A DNA stretch of 40,792 nt, from assembly GCF_002995795.1 (NCBI RefSeq), contig NZ_PVXN01000001.1, forward strand, positions 1 through 40,792, read 5' to 3'. This DNA comes from Clostridium thermopalmarium DSM 5974. Lineage in GTDB: Bacteria; Bacillota; Clostridia; Clostridiales; Clostridiaceae. Position 1 is the stretch's first letter. The number at the start of each line of letters is the position of its first letter. The position numbers and the translations under genes were made by a program. Below, one piece after another: positions 1 to 7,893 of this stretch. The notes beneath the pieces were generated by a model. It did no database searches, was not told the origin of the DNA, and worked only from the letters and a program-made list of their open reading frames with translations.

Positions 1-46
1 CCTGTCACGCCGGAGGTCGAGGGTTCGAGCCCCTTCTGGGTCGCCA
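1..46 (+). tRNA. tRNA-Asp (GTC), 3' part only
   Basis: The window begins inside this tRNA. The visible part runs from the anticodon arm (GTC) through the T arm to the encoded CCA. It is identical to the 3' part of the complete tRNA-Asp at 317-393, so the identity is secure. The 5' half lies outside the window. Confidence 0.93.
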
Positions 47-51
47 AATAA

Positions 52-127
<76 letters not shown>

Positions 128-150
128 TTAAAGATTAAAAAACATAATAT

Positions 151-225
151 GGCTCCTTGGTCAAGCGGTCAAGACACCACCCTTTCACGGTGGTAACAGG
201 GGTTCGATTCCCCTAGGAGTCACCA
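151..225 (+). tRNA. tRNA-Glu (TTC)
   Basis: Acceptor stem GGCTCCT/AGGAGTC, anticodon loop CTTTCAC with anticodon TTC, T arm GGTTCGATTCC, encoded CCA. It decodes GAA and GAG. It lies in a co-directional cluster of tRNAs probably cut from one transcript. Confidence 0.96.
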
Positions 226-231
226 TTTTGT

Positions 232-307
232 GGGCGCATAGCTCAGCTGGGAGAGCATCTGCCTTACAAGCAGGGGGTCACAGGTTCGATCCCTGTTGTG
301 CCCACCA
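232..307 (+). tRNA. tRNA-Val (TAC)
   Basis: Acceptor stem GGGCGCA/TGTGCCC, anticodon loop CTTACAA with anticodon TAC, encoded CCA. It starts only six bases after the tRNA-Glu, consistent with a shared precursor. Confidence 0.96.
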
Positions 308-316
308 CAAAAACAT

Positions 317-393
317 GGCCCAGTGGCTCAGTTGGTTAGAGTGCCGGCCTGTCACGCCGGAGGTCGAGGGTTCGAGCCCCTTCTGGGTCGCCA
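317..393 (+). tRNA. tRNA-Asp (GTC)
   Basis: Complete 77-nt tRNA: acceptor stem GGCCCAG/CTGGGTC (one G-T pair), anticodon GTC, encoded CCA after discriminator G. It is the second copy of the tRNA whose 3' part opens the window. Confidence 0.96.
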
Positions 394-398
394 AATAA

Positions 399-474
<76 letters not shown>

Positions 475-480
475 AACAAA

Positions 481-513
481 AAACCTTAAGCAAAACGCTT
501 AAGGTTTTTTGTT
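481..513 (+). terminator. Terminator of the tRNA operon
   Basis: Perfect 11-bp stem (AAACCTTAAGC, 481-491, with GCTTAAGGTTT, 497-507), a five-base loop and a T-rich tail, six bases after the last tRNA. The stem is A/T-flanked, so it may also stop transcripts arriving on the minus strand. Confidence 0.92.
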
Positions 514-610
514 TATAAGCTTCTTTAATGTTTTCTACAATGGAGGTTAGCTTAGAGAGCTTAGGTTTTTTCCAAACTAAACACAGCGCCCAAACTCTCC
601 GCTCTTCTGC

Positions 611-1603
611 TTATAGATTTTGTGACTTAATTTTATTTAAATTCATTTTTACTCTAATATCTTCACCATAAAATTTGCATAAAGTGAAGTTGCCGAAAAG
701 TCTCGATGTTATTCTTTCAGAATAAGTCTTTGACAGCTCTTCTAAAGTATAGTTAGTAGAAACTATCATCTTCTTTTCCTTTAGAAGCCTTTTATTTATT
801 AAATTAAATAACTCTGTTTTACTAAAATTACTTATCTGCTCAGTTCCCAGATCATCAATAATTAACAAGTCACAATTTGTAAGCAAGTCTTCCATATCTG
901 CATTATTTTCTATACGGACTTCTCTAAGATTTTTAATCAGATCTTCAGCAGTTTTATATATAACCAGTATACCTCTATCTAAAAGCTCTTTTGCTATGCA
1001 GTGGGTTAAAAATGTTTTTCCAGTACCTGAGTTTCCATAGAATAGAAGGTTATCCTTAGAATTTGAGAAAGTCTCAATAAAGTACATACTTATTTTTACT
1101 ATTTCTTCTATGTTTTTTCGTGGGCTTTTTATATTATCGCCGCTGCGTACCGTTGGATAGTACTCATATTTAAAATTATTAAAATTATTAGTTTTTAGTA
1201 TTTGATTTAACTCAGAATTTTTATAGTATAGTTTTACTAAATTTTGTTTATAGCACTGACAGCGATTAACTCCAATAAATCCTGTATCCTTACATTTTTT
1301 GCACCTGTATTGCATATTTAAATAGTCTATATCATATCCGTGAGACACCAAAAGTTCAGATTTAGCTATTCTAAGGTCTGTTAGCTGTTCTTTAAGATTC
1401 TTCAAATATTCTTCACGATTTTTTATAGGTTTAAATGAGCTTATGGAAATATGTACGCAAAGTTTGTTTATTTGCTTATCTATGTCTTCAATCTCTGGAA
1501 TATTTTTGTATATTTCTTCTTTTCTTTTTTTTAAAGCTCTTTCTTCTTCACGTCGTATATTTTCATACATCTCCATTATTTCAGAGTGATAACCCTTAAT
1601 CAT
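611..1603 (-). CDS. DnaI/DnaC-like ATP-binding helicase loader
   Basis: AAA+ ATPase of the DnaC/DnaI/IstB group, about 330 residues. Such proteins load the replicative helicase on DNA. The N-terminal third is a charged helical region. Four cysteines (CKKC and CQC, about residues 101-117) look like a zinc site before the ATPase domain. Walker A is GNSGTGKT (about 190-197), Walker B LLIIDDLG (about 246-253), followed by a sensor STNY and an arginine-rich SERITSRLFG. The ATG at 1603 is preferred because AGGATGGG lies at a normal distance; the in-frame ATG at 1609 almost touches it. The start overlaps the end of the upstream dnaD-like gene by 8 bases, so translation is probably coupled. Role in helicase loading is inferred from family and neighbour; an IstB-like transposon helper is unlikely because no transposase is present. 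Confidence 0.88.
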   Translation of the reverse strand: MIKGYHSEIMEMYENIRREEERALKKRKEEIYKNIPEIEDIDKQINKLCVHISISSFKPIKNREEYLKNLKEQLTDLRIAKSELLVSHGYDIDYLNMQYRCKKCKDTGFIGVNRCQCYKQNLVKLYYKNSELNQILKTNNFNNFKYEYYPTVRSGDNIKSPRKNIEEIVKISMYFIETFSNSKDNLLFYGNSGTGKTFLTHCIAKELLDRGILVIYKTAEDLIKNLREVRIENNADMEDLLTNCDLLIIDDLGTEQISNFSKTELFNLINKRLLKEKKMIVSTNYTLEELSKTYSERITSRLFGNFTLCKFYGEDIRVKMNLNKIKSQNL

Positions 1604-2579
1604 CAACATCCCATCCTAATAGTTTTTTTTCTAAGTCCTCATAATCATAAGAGCGCTGCTCATAATTATTAAAGGAATCATTTTTATTATTGCCATTATA
1701 CTTATTTTTCTTAAAGTTAGGTTTTATCTTATCCTTTTTCTCTATATCTTCAAGAGTTTTTATATCATTGGTAAACCAATTGTTTAGTATACCATCAATA
1801 TATTTAAATTCAGCCTTATTTAGCCTTTCAAAACAAATATCACAAGCTTTATATATGACTTCTAAAGAAAACTTATAAACATTTAGCCATTTATCAATCA
1901 TCTGCTCTTGGGGTTTCATAACATCATTACTTTGAACACCCAGATATTTTAATATCTTTTTAATTTTAAGCCATTTATCTTCATGTTTTTTAATAAAGGC
2001 TTGAGCATCATCTACAGTCTTTATTTTTGAGTCATGCCAAGAAATAGCTATCTTTTCTATATATCTATAGTCTGTTTTTCCTTTAGATATACTGTACTGA
2101 ATTAAAAGAAGAAGCAGCTCAGGAGTAAAATCGTAATCTTTGAGCCAGCTTAGATACATGGTCATTTCTTTATTAGAAAGAGGTCTAGCAAGTAATTTTT
2201 GAATATCTTCCATCATATCCTTTATAGCCGTATTTTTTAACTCTGATAAAAGATTTATCTTATCATTAGAATCTATATTTTGAGCATTTAAATCTAAAAA
2301 TTCTATGGAGAAGTTCCCCATATTATCAATTTTACTAATCCTTACTACACCTTCATCATTCCAATAATTCCAAGCATTCATAACATCGCTTTCTAGGAGA
2401 TGTAAGCTGGTTGCTATACTAGATGAATTAATTCCTATTTCGCCAGATAAGCAATAACGAAGTCCAAGAAGGTATACCTTTATATATTCTCCACGAGCCT
2501 TAGGCATAAATTTATCTATGAACACGTTACTTATAGGTGTATATTCTATATTTGTATTTTTAAACATGAATGTACTCAT
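1596..2579 (-). CDS. DnaD-domain replication initiation protein
   Basis: Protein of 327 residues with two DnaD-type (DDBH2) segments. The first is at about 120-200 (ending in a YRYIEKIAISW stretch) and the second at about 205-280 (ending in YIDGILNNW), both typical of the family. The N-terminal 100 residues resemble the winged-helix part of DnaB/DnaD proteins. The C-terminal tail is Asn/Lys-rich and low in complexity. In Firmicutes these proteins remodel origin DNA and recruit the helicase-loader complex, which fits the overlapping ATPase gene downstream. ATG start with AAAGGAAAGG upstream. Whether it matches B. subtilis DnaB or DnaD cannot be decided here. Confidence 0.88.
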   Translation of the reverse strand: MSTFMFKNTNIEYTPISNVFIDKFMPKARGEYIKVYLLGLRYCLSGEIGINSSSIATSLHLLESDVMNAWNYWNDEGVVRISKIDNMGNFSIEFLDLNAQNIDSNDKINLLSELKNTAIKDMMEDIQKLLARPLSNKEMTMYLSWLKDYDFTPELLLLLIQYSISKGKTDYRYIEKIAISWHDSKIKTVDDAQAFIKKHEDKWLKIKKILKYLGVQSNDVMKPQEQMIDKWLNVYKFSLEVIYKACDICFERLNKAEFKYIDGILNNWFTNDIKTLEDIEKKDKIKPNFKKNKYNGNNKNDSFNNYEQRSYDYEDLEKKLLGWDVDD

Positions 2580-2632
2580 GCAATCTCAACCTTTCCTTTT
2601 ATAAGCACTATATATGGTATATATAATATTTA

Positions 2633-2661
2633 ATTATAACAAAATGTAGTTACTTTCTCAA
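2633..2661 (-). promoter_or_regulatory. Promoter of the dnaD-dnaI operon
   Basis: Read on the minus strand, TTGAGA (2661-2656) and TATAAT (2638-2633) are separated by 17 bases. They lie 54-82 bases upstream of the dnaD-like start. Good match to a housekeeping promoter. Confidence 0.75.
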
Positions 2662-2778
2662 TTAGTTAGGAGTTTTGCTTATAAATTATTTTAAAATTAT
2701 ATTATATACCAAACTTAGGATAAATTAAATTACAAAAATATGATTAAAATTTAGGGATATGGGGAATATTAGAAAAAT

Positions 2779-3570
2779 GTGAAAGGATGTGTTATAAATT
2801 TGAGTTGTGACAATAAACAGAAAAAAATGCTAAGCTATATAATTATAATAATCACTATAGTCATATGTATGTCTTTTTACATAGCTTACAGACCAAATGC
2901 TTACGAAATAAAAATGAATGATAAAATTAATTTTTATGTAAAAGATAAAGAGGAATTCAAAACCCAAGTTAATAAAATTCAAAGTGATTTAAGAAAAGAA
3001 TTTAAGGATTTTAAGCTTAAAGATAAGTTTACTTGGACTAAAGTTCATATTGATTATAAGGACTTAACTCCTGAGGAGGATATAAAGAATATTATATTAG
3101 AGAGCAATAAAGAAACTTTAAAAGTATTACAAGAAAAAAAGGAAAAAGAAAAACTCGAAGAGAAAAAGGCAAAGGCTTCAAAAAATAATCCTGTTTCAGC
3201 TAACAAGATTAAGTTTCTTAAACCTTGTGATGGAACAGTTACATCACAATTTGGAATGCGATGGGGAAAGATGCATAAGGGTATAGATATAGCAAATAAA
3301 GAAGGATCTCCTATTTATGCCGCTTTAGATGGAAAGGTTACCTATGCAGGATGGATGGAGGGCTATGGAAATGTAATAAAGATAGACCACAATAACGGTG
3401 TAGAAACTACATATGCTCACTGTAAGCTTATAAGAGTAAAAAAAGGAGAGCAAGTTAAAAAGGGTCAGTTAATAGGGGATATGGGGAGCACAGGAAGAAG
3501 TACAGGACCTCATGTTCATTTTGAAATAAGGGTTAACGGTGTGCCTCAAAACCCGTCTAATTATATATAA
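2779..3570 (+). CDS. Membrane-anchored M23 family peptidoglycan peptidase
   Basis: About 260 residues. A lysine-rich N-terminus is followed by one hydrophobic segment (about 20-37, mostly Ile/Val) that should anchor it in the membrane with the rest outside. A charged, probably coiled region (about 85-140) leads to a C-terminal LytM/M23 domain. Zinc-ligand motifs are visible: HKGIDIA (H-x3-D) and HVHFE, with an intervening YAHC. The family cuts peptide bridges in peptidoglycan. All key motifs are present, so it is probably active. Start is uncertain: GTG at 2779 has a poor ribosome site, whereas an in-frame TTG at 2800 sits 12 bases after AAAGGA. It stands alone between a divergent replication operon and a GNAT gene. 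Confidence 0.88.
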   Translation: MKGCVINLSCDNKQKKMLSYIIIIITIVICMSFYIAYRPNAYEIKMNDKINFYVKDKEEFKTQVNKIQSDLRKEFKDFKLKDKFTWTKVHIDYKDLTPEEDIKNIILESNKETLKVLQEKKEKEKLEEKKAKASKNNPVSANKIKFLKPCDGTVTSQFGMRWGKMHKGIDIANKEGSPIYAALDGKVTYAGWMEGYGNVIKIDHNNGVETTYAHCKLIRVKKGEQVKKGQLIGDMGSTGRSTGPHVHFEIRVNGVPQNPSNYI

Positions 3571-3648
3571 AATGTTGAAGGAAGAATAATTTAGTGATAT
3601 GTTTATATTATTATGCAAATTTAAATGAAATAAGGTGGGGGGTATAGC

Positions 3649-4074
3649 ATGACTAAAATTGTATGGATTTATGGAAATAAGGGGATTGAGGATGCACTAA
3701 GTATAAGGCGTAAAGTATTTATAGAAGAGCAAAGTGTACCTGAAGAAATAGAAATAGATGATATAGATAGTTTTGCAGAACATATAATAATTTACGAAGA
3801 TAATAAGCCTATAGCTACAGGGAGAGTTTTTAAAAAAGATGATAATTTCTTTTTAGGAAGAATTGCGGTTTTAAAAGAGTATAGAAGAAAACATTTTGGG
3901 AAAATGGCTGTAAAAATGCTTGTTAACAGAGGATTTAACAAAGGAGCTGAGAAAATTATAATACATGCTCAGACTACTGCAGAGGAGTTTTACAAGAAGT
4001 TAGGTTTTAAATCCTTTGGAGAAAAATATTATGAAGCTGGAATAGAGCATATAAATATGATTTTAAAAAAGTAA
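3649..4074 (+). CDS. GNAT family N-acetyltransferase
   Basis: Protein of 141 residues, normal for a single GNAT domain. The N-terminal RRKVFIEEQSVPEE motif is typical of the ElaA/YjcF-like subgroup. The acetyl-CoA loop is seen at about 81-95 (RIAVLKEYRRKHFGK), and the C-terminal FYKKLGFKSFGEKYYEAGIEH is the usual end of the fold. Substrate is unknown; small amines or protein N-termini are usual. ATG start with AAGGTGGGG upstream. Apparently monocistronic, followed by an imperfect hairpin at 4087-4120. Confidence 0.88.
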   Translation: MTKIVWIYGNKGIEDALSIRRKVFIEEQSVPEEIEIDDIDSFAEHIIIYEDNKPIATGRVFKKDDNFFLGRIAVLKEYRRKHFGKMAVKMLVNRGFNKGAEKIIIHAQTTAEEFYKKLGFKSFGEKYYEAGIEHINMILKK

Positions 4075-4086
4075 TATTTTTATATA

Positions 4087-4120
4087 AGGCTGTGTTTTGA
4101 AATTTGTCAAAACATAGCCT
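4087..4120 (+). repeat. Inverted repeat downstream of the GNAT gene
   Basis: Two 14-base arms (AGGCTGTGTTTTGA and TCAAAACATAGCCT) pair with one G-T wobble around a six-base loop. The + strand after it is A-rich rather than T-rich, so it is at best a non-canonical terminator. It lies just before the fab promoter and may insulate it. Confidence 0.55.
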
Positions 4121-4130
4121 AAAAAATTGA

Positions 4131-4159
4131 TTGACAGTTTTTTATTTTTTGTATATACT
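4131..4159 (+). promoter_or_regulatory. Promoter of the fatty acid synthesis operon
   Basis: Perfect -35 TTGACA (4131-4136), 17-base spacer, -10 TATACT (4154-4159). The start point should fall near 4166, inside the first FabT box. It is the only strong promoter seen for the 10-kb fab-acc cluster. Confidence 0.85.
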
Positions 4160-4187
4160 TTGATTATCAAAATATTTGATTATCGAA
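4159..4187 (+). promoter_or_regulatory. Two FabT-type operators at the fab start site
   Basis: Box 1 is TTTGATTATCAAA (4159-4171), a palindrome matching the core described for streptococcal FabT sites. Box 2 is TTTGATTATCGAA (4175-4187), one base different. Their 16-base spacing puts them at -10 to +21, where bound repressor would block initiation. The gene directly downstream encodes the MarR/FabT-like protein, so feedback control is expected. Binding itself is inference. Confidence 0.8.
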
Positions 4188-4243
4188 GTAAGTTTTAATA
4201 AAGTGTAAATATGGACGTTAGTTAGAAAGAGAAGTGATATGTG

Positions 4244-4714
4244 ATGGATAGACCTATAAAGAAAATACTAAACGAACTACTAGTAGATACATTCAATGAA
4301 ATATTGACAATTGAACAAACTGCTTTAAAGTCTGGCAAATTAAATGATTTATCCGTGACAGAAATTCACACAATAGAAGCTATTGGTATGTATAGAGCAA
4401 GAACAATGTCTGAGGTGGCAGCTGATCTTGGAATAACTGTAGGAACATTAACCACAGCTATAAATAATCTTGTAAAAAAGGGATACGTAGAAAGACAGAG
4501 GGATGAGAAAGATAGAAGAGTAGTTAAGATAATTCTTACAAGAGCAGGTAAGCTTGCTTATAGAGTTCATGAAAAGTTTCATTCTGATATGATTAAGGCT
4601 ACTATAGAAGGCTTATCAGAGGATGAAGAAAAAGTTTTAGAAAGAGCCTTAAGTAAATTAAATGACTTCTTCAAAAATAAGTATCTAACAAAAAATCAAT
4701 GTGAAAAGGAATAG
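4244..4714 (+). CDS. fabT: MarR family repressor, FabT-like
   Basis: Protein of 156 residues with the MarR winged-helix fold. The recognition helix region is at about 60-85 (DLGITVGTLTTAINNLVKKGYVERQRD), followed by the wing DEKDRRVVKI. In streptococci FabT, with acyl-ACP as corepressor, represses the fab genes. Here it is the first gene of the fab operon and its promoter bears two FabT-type boxes, so it most likely represses itself and the cluster. ATG 4244 follows GAGAAGTGA; a GTG at 4241 is also possible. The stop is four bases before the fabH start. Identification rests on gene order and operator match as well as the MarR fold. Confidence 0.87.
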   Translation: MDRPIKKILNELLVDTFNEILTIEQTALKSGKLNDLSVTEIHTIEAIGMYRARTMSEVAADLGITVGTLTTAINNLVKKGYVERQRDEKDRRVVKIILTRAGKLAYRVHEKFHSDMIKATIEGLSEDEEKVLERALSKLNDFFKNKYLTKNQCEKE

Positions 4715-4718
4715 GAAT

Positions 4719-5690
4719 ATGTTTGAAGTTAAAGTAATAGGTACCGGAAGGTATGTTCCAGAAAATATTGTTACAAATGATGATTTATCAAAGATTGTAG
4801 ATACCAATAATGAGTGGATTAAAAGTAGAACTGGAATAAGGGAGAGGAGAATTTCAAAAGAGGAAAATACCTCTGAGCTAGCTGCAAAAGCTGGAAGAAA
4901 GGCGCTGGAAAGTTCTAAATTAAAACCAGAGGATATAGAACTTATTATAGTGTCAACTGCTACTCCAGATAACTTTACTCCATCCACAGCATGTATGGTT
5001 CAAGAAAAACTAGGAGCTATTAATGCTACTTGTTTTGATATAAGTGCAGCATGCACAGGATTTATATATGCAGTAGGGATTGCATCTCAGTTTATAAAGA
5101 CAGGACAAAGTAAGAATGCTTTAGTAATTGGAGCCGAGGTTTTATCTAAGATAATTGACTGGGAAGATAGAAGTACTTGTGTATTATTTGGAGATGGAGC
5201 AGGAGCAGTTGTTCTTGAGAGAAGTGAAGAAATAGGCTTAATATCTCAATATACAGGTTCTGATGGAAGTGGAGGCAAATTTTTAGAGTGTGGTACAGTA
5301 CCTTTAAAAAATCCTTATTCCAAAACTGATATAAATTTTAAAAGTAATTTATCTATGGAAGGAAGAGAAGTATTTAAATTTGCTATAAATGCAATGATCC
5401 ATAGTATAGGTAAGGTTCTTAAAGATACTCAATATACTTTAGATGATATAGACTATATAGTTCCACATCAGGCCAATTTAAGAATTATTGATTTTGTGGC
5501 TAAAAAGTTGAAGCTCGATAAGGATAAGTTTTATATAAATTTAGATAGATATGGAAATACATCTGGGGCAAGCATTCCGATAGCCTTAGATGAAATGAAT
5601 GAAAAAGGACTTTTAAAAAAAGGAGACAAAATCATTATAGTGGGCTTTGGTGGAGGGCTTACCTTCGGAGCACATTTAATCAAATGGTAA
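4719..5690 (+). CDS. fabH: Beta-ketoacyl-ACP synthase III (FabH)
   Basis: Condenses acetyl-CoA or another short acyl-CoA with malonyl-ACP to start each fatty acid chain; cytoplasmic. 323 residues, normal for FabH. The catalytic triad is visible: Cys112 in ISAACTGF, His250 in VPHQANLR and Asn280 in RYGNTSGAS. Start: ATG 4719 after AAAGGAATAGGA; an upstream GTG at 4701 would overlap fabT and is not needed. Second gene of the operon, four bases after fabT. Primer preference (straight or branched) cannot be read from the sequence. Confidence 0.96.
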   Translation: MFEVKVIGTGRYVPENIVTNDDLSKIVDTNNEWIKSRTGIRERRISKEENTSELAAKAGRKALESSKLKPEDIELIIVSTATPDNFTPSTACMVQEKLGAINATCFDISAACTGFIYAVGIASQFIKTGQSKNALVIGAEVLSKIIDWEDRSTCVLFGDGAGAVVLERSEEIGLISQYTGSDGSGGKFLECGTVPLKNPYSKTDINFKSNLSMEGREVFKFAINAMIHSIGKVLKDTQYTLDDIDYIVPHQANLRIIDFVAKKLKLDKDKFYINLDRYGNTSGASIPIALDEMNEKGLLKKGDKIIIVGFGGGLTFGAHLIKW

Positions 5691-5716
5691 TTATATAAAA
5701 TATGGGAGGCGTTATT

Positions 5717-5944
5717 ATGTTATTTGAAAAAGTTAGAAAGATTATGGCAGAACAATTAGGAATAGGGGAAGAGGAAATAAAGTTAGAATCAAATTTCCAA
5801 GATGATTTAGGGATAGATTCTCTAGACATATTTGAGGTAATAATGGAACTTGAAGATGAATTTGATATACAAATTCCTAACGAGGACCTTGAGAACTTAA
5901 AGACTGTTGAAGATCTAGTAAATTATATAGAATCAAAGTGCTAA
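5717..5944 (+). CDS. acpP: Acyl carrier protein
   Basis: 75-residue acidic protein that carries growing acyl chains on a phosphopantetheine arm. The attachment site is Ser35 in [10 protein letters not shown], the hallmark motif. ATG 5717 follows GGGAGG; a further upstream ATG at 5702 overlaps that ribosome site and is rejected. It follows fabH by 26 bases. A hairpin with a T-run directly downstream may make its transcript more abundant than those of the genes that follow, which would suit the large amount of ACP a cell needs. Confidence 0.96.
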   Translation: MLFEKVRKIMAEQLGIGEEEIKLESNFQDDLGIDSLDIFEVIMELEDEFDIQIPNEDLENLKTVEDLVNYIESKC

Positions 5945-5967
5945 TAGGATAAACAATCAAAAACTAA

Positions 5968-5993
5968 AGACTGCAGCATAGCAGTCTCTTTTT
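5968..5993 (+). terminator. Possible partial terminator between acpP and fabK
   Basis: Stem AGACTGC (5968-5974) with GCAGTCT (5981-5987), a six-base loop, then C and five T. It has the form of a weak intrinsic terminator inside the operon, followed at once by the strong fabK ribosome site. Read-through must occur since no promoter is obvious between it and fabK. Confidence 0.6.
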
Positions 5994-6006
5994 GTAGGAG
6001 GTAAGT

Positions 6007-6957
6007 ATGAGCAGTAATAGTTTATTTAAAAAATTAGGTATAAAATATCCTATAATCCAAGGAGGAATGGCTTGGATAGCTGACAGCTCATTAGCAGCAG
6101 CAGTTTCTAATGCAGGGGGTCTTGGAATTATAGCAGCAGGAAATGCTCCTGTAGATTATGTTAGAGAAGAGATAAGAAAGGCTAAACAAATGACAGATAA
6201 GCCTTTTGGTGTGAATATAATGCTTTTAAGTGATAATGCAGATGATATAGCAAAGCTTGTTTGCGAAGAGGGAGTAAAAGTTATAACAACAGGTGCAGGA
6301 AGTCCGGGGAAATATATGGAGATGTGGAAGAAACATGGAATTACTGTAATACCTGTAGTAGCATCAGTAGCTTTAGCAAAGAGAATGGAAAGAAGTGGAG
6401 CAGATGCTGTAGTTGCTGAAGGCTGTGAAGCTGGAGGGCATATAGGAGAGCTTACAACTATGGCTCTTGTGCCTCAAGTGGTGGATGCAGTGAATATTCC
6501 TGTAATAGCAGCAGGCGGAATTGGAGACGGAAGAGGAGTTGCTGCTGCATTTATGCTTGGTGCTTCTGGTGTTCAGGTTGGAACAAGATTTTTAGTTGCA
6601 AATGAGTGTACAGTTCATAAAAACTATAAAGAAAGAGTTATTAAGGCCAAGGATATTGATACTGTGGTTACAGGAAGAGCTACAGGACATCCAGTTAGAG
6701 TTTTAAGAAATAAATTAACAAGAGAGTTTAGTTTGTTAGAAAAAGGAGAATTCTCATTAGAGAAGTTTGAGGAATTAGGAAAAGGTGCACTTCCAAGAGC
6801 AGCCCGTGATGGTGATATTGAAATGGGGTCAGTTATGGCTGGACAGATAGCAGGACTTATAAAGAAAGAACAAAGCTGCAGGGAAATAATAGAAGAAATT
6901 TTCACTGAAGCAGAACAGGTAGTTAAGAATGTGACATTGGGAGGTTACTATGAATAA
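6007..6957 (+). CDS. fabK: Enoyl-ACP reductase II (FabK), FMN-dependent
   Basis: Reduces trans-2-enoyl-ACP to acyl-ACP, the last step of the elongation cycle. 316 residues, a TIM-barrel of the nitronate monooxygenase/FabK family. Visible motifs: QGGMAWIADSSLAAAVSNAG at the N-terminus, EGCEAGGHIGE around the putative active-site His (about 145), and AAGGIGDGRGVAAAFMLGA for phosphate binding of FMN. Placement among fab genes supports FabK over nitronate monooxygenase. ATG after TAGGAGG. The end overlaps fabD by 8 bases. Confidence 0.95.
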   Translation: MSSNSLFKKLGIKYPIIQGGMAWIADSSLAAAVSNAGGLGIIAAGNAPVDYVREEIRKAKQMTDKPFGVNIMLLSDNADDIAKLVCEEGVKVITTGAGSPGKYMEMWKKHGITVIPVVASVALAKRMERSGADAVVAEGCEAGGHIGELTTMALVPQVVDAVNIPVIAAGGIGDGRGVAAAFMLGASGVQVGTRFLVANECTVHKNYKERVIKAKDIDTVVTGRATGHPVRVLRNKLTREFSLLEKGEFSLEKFEELGKGALPRAARDGDIEMGSVMAGQIAGLIKKEQSCREIIEEIFTEAEQVVKNVTLGGYYE

Positions 6958-7888
6958 AGTTGCTTTTATATTCTCAGGTCAAGGAGCACAATATGTTGGC
7001 ATGGGAAAAGAAGTTTATGACAACATAGAAGAAAGCAGAAAAGTTTTTGAGGCAGCAGATGAGGCATTAGGGTTTTCTATAAGCAAATTGTGTTTTGAAG
7101 GCAGTAAAGAGGAATTGGATAAGACTGAAAATACTCAGCCTGCTGTTGTAACAACAAGTATAGCTTTATTAAAGGCTTTAGAAAGAAGTGGAATAAAAGC
7201 AGATGCAGCTGCAGGACTTAGCCTTGGAGAGTATTCTGCATTAGTGTACAGCGGCGTTTTTAACTTTGAAGATGCAGTAAAGCTTGTGAAAAAAAGAGGA
7301 AGGTTCATGCAGGAGGAAGTGCCACAGGGCGTTGGCACCATGGCAGCTATTATAGGTTTAGATAGGGAAAAGGTTAAGGAAGCCTGTATTGCTTCAAAGT
7401 CAGAAGGAATTGTAGAAGTTGCTAACTTTAATTGTCCTTCTCAAATAGTTATTGCTGGGGAAATAAAAGCAGTAGAAGCAGCTTCATCTAAAGCAAAAGA
7501 ACTTGGTGCAAAGAGAGTGATGCCCCTTTCAGTAAGTGGGCCTTTTCATACATCTATGCTAAAGGGTGCTGGAGAAAAACTTTATAAGGAGCTTGAGAAG
7601 GTAGAGATTAATGATATAGGTATTCCTGCTATGACCAACGTAACAGGAGATTATATAAAGGATAAAAGCGAGATAAGAGAGCTGCTAAAAAAGCAAGTAT
7701 ATAGTTCTGTATTATGGGAGGATATAGTAAATAATATGATAAAGGATGGAATAAATACTTTTGTTGAAATAGGACCAGGAAAAGCACTAAGCGGATTTGT
7801 AAAAAAGATAGATAGAAGTGTTAAGGTTCTAAATGTAGAAGATTTAGCTTCATTAAATAAGACAGTAAAAGAATTAAAAGGAGTGTAA
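6950..7888 (+). CDS. fabD: Malonyl-CoA:ACP transacylase (FabD)
   Basis: Moves malonyl from CoA to ACP to supply the condensing enzymes. 312 residues, full length. N-terminal FSGQGAQYVGMG, nucleophile Ser91 in AGLSLGEYSAL, Arg116 and His200 in SGPFHTSML are all present. The GLSLGE form, with Leu in place of the usual His before Ser, is common in Firmicutes. Overlaps the fabK stop by 8 bases, so translation is likely coupled. Confidence 0.95.
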   Translation: MNKVAFIFSGQGAQYVGMGKEVYDNIEESRKVFEAADEALGFSISKLCFEGSKEELDKTENTQPAVVTTSIALLKALERSGIKADAAAGLSLGEYSALVYSGVFNFEDAVKLVKKRGRFMQEEVPQGVGTMAAIIGLDREKVKEACIASKSEGIVEVANFNCPSQIVIAGEIKAVEAASSKAKELGAKRVMPLSVSGPFHTSMLKGAGEKLYKELEKVEINDIGIPAMTNVTGDYIKDKSEIRELLKKQVYSSVLWEDIVNNMIKDGINTFVEIGPGKALSGFVKKIDRSVKVLNVEDLASLNKTVKELKGV

Positions 7889-7893
7889 ATTAA

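Noticed and set aside
611-2579. DnaC/IstB-like ATPase as part of an insertion sequence
   Set aside because: No transposase or terminal inverted repeats; the partner is a DnaD protein, so a replication role is more likely.
6950-7888. Leu instead of His before the nucleophilic Ser of FabD
   Set aside because: GLSLGE is a common variant in Firmicutes FabD and does not indicate loss of function.
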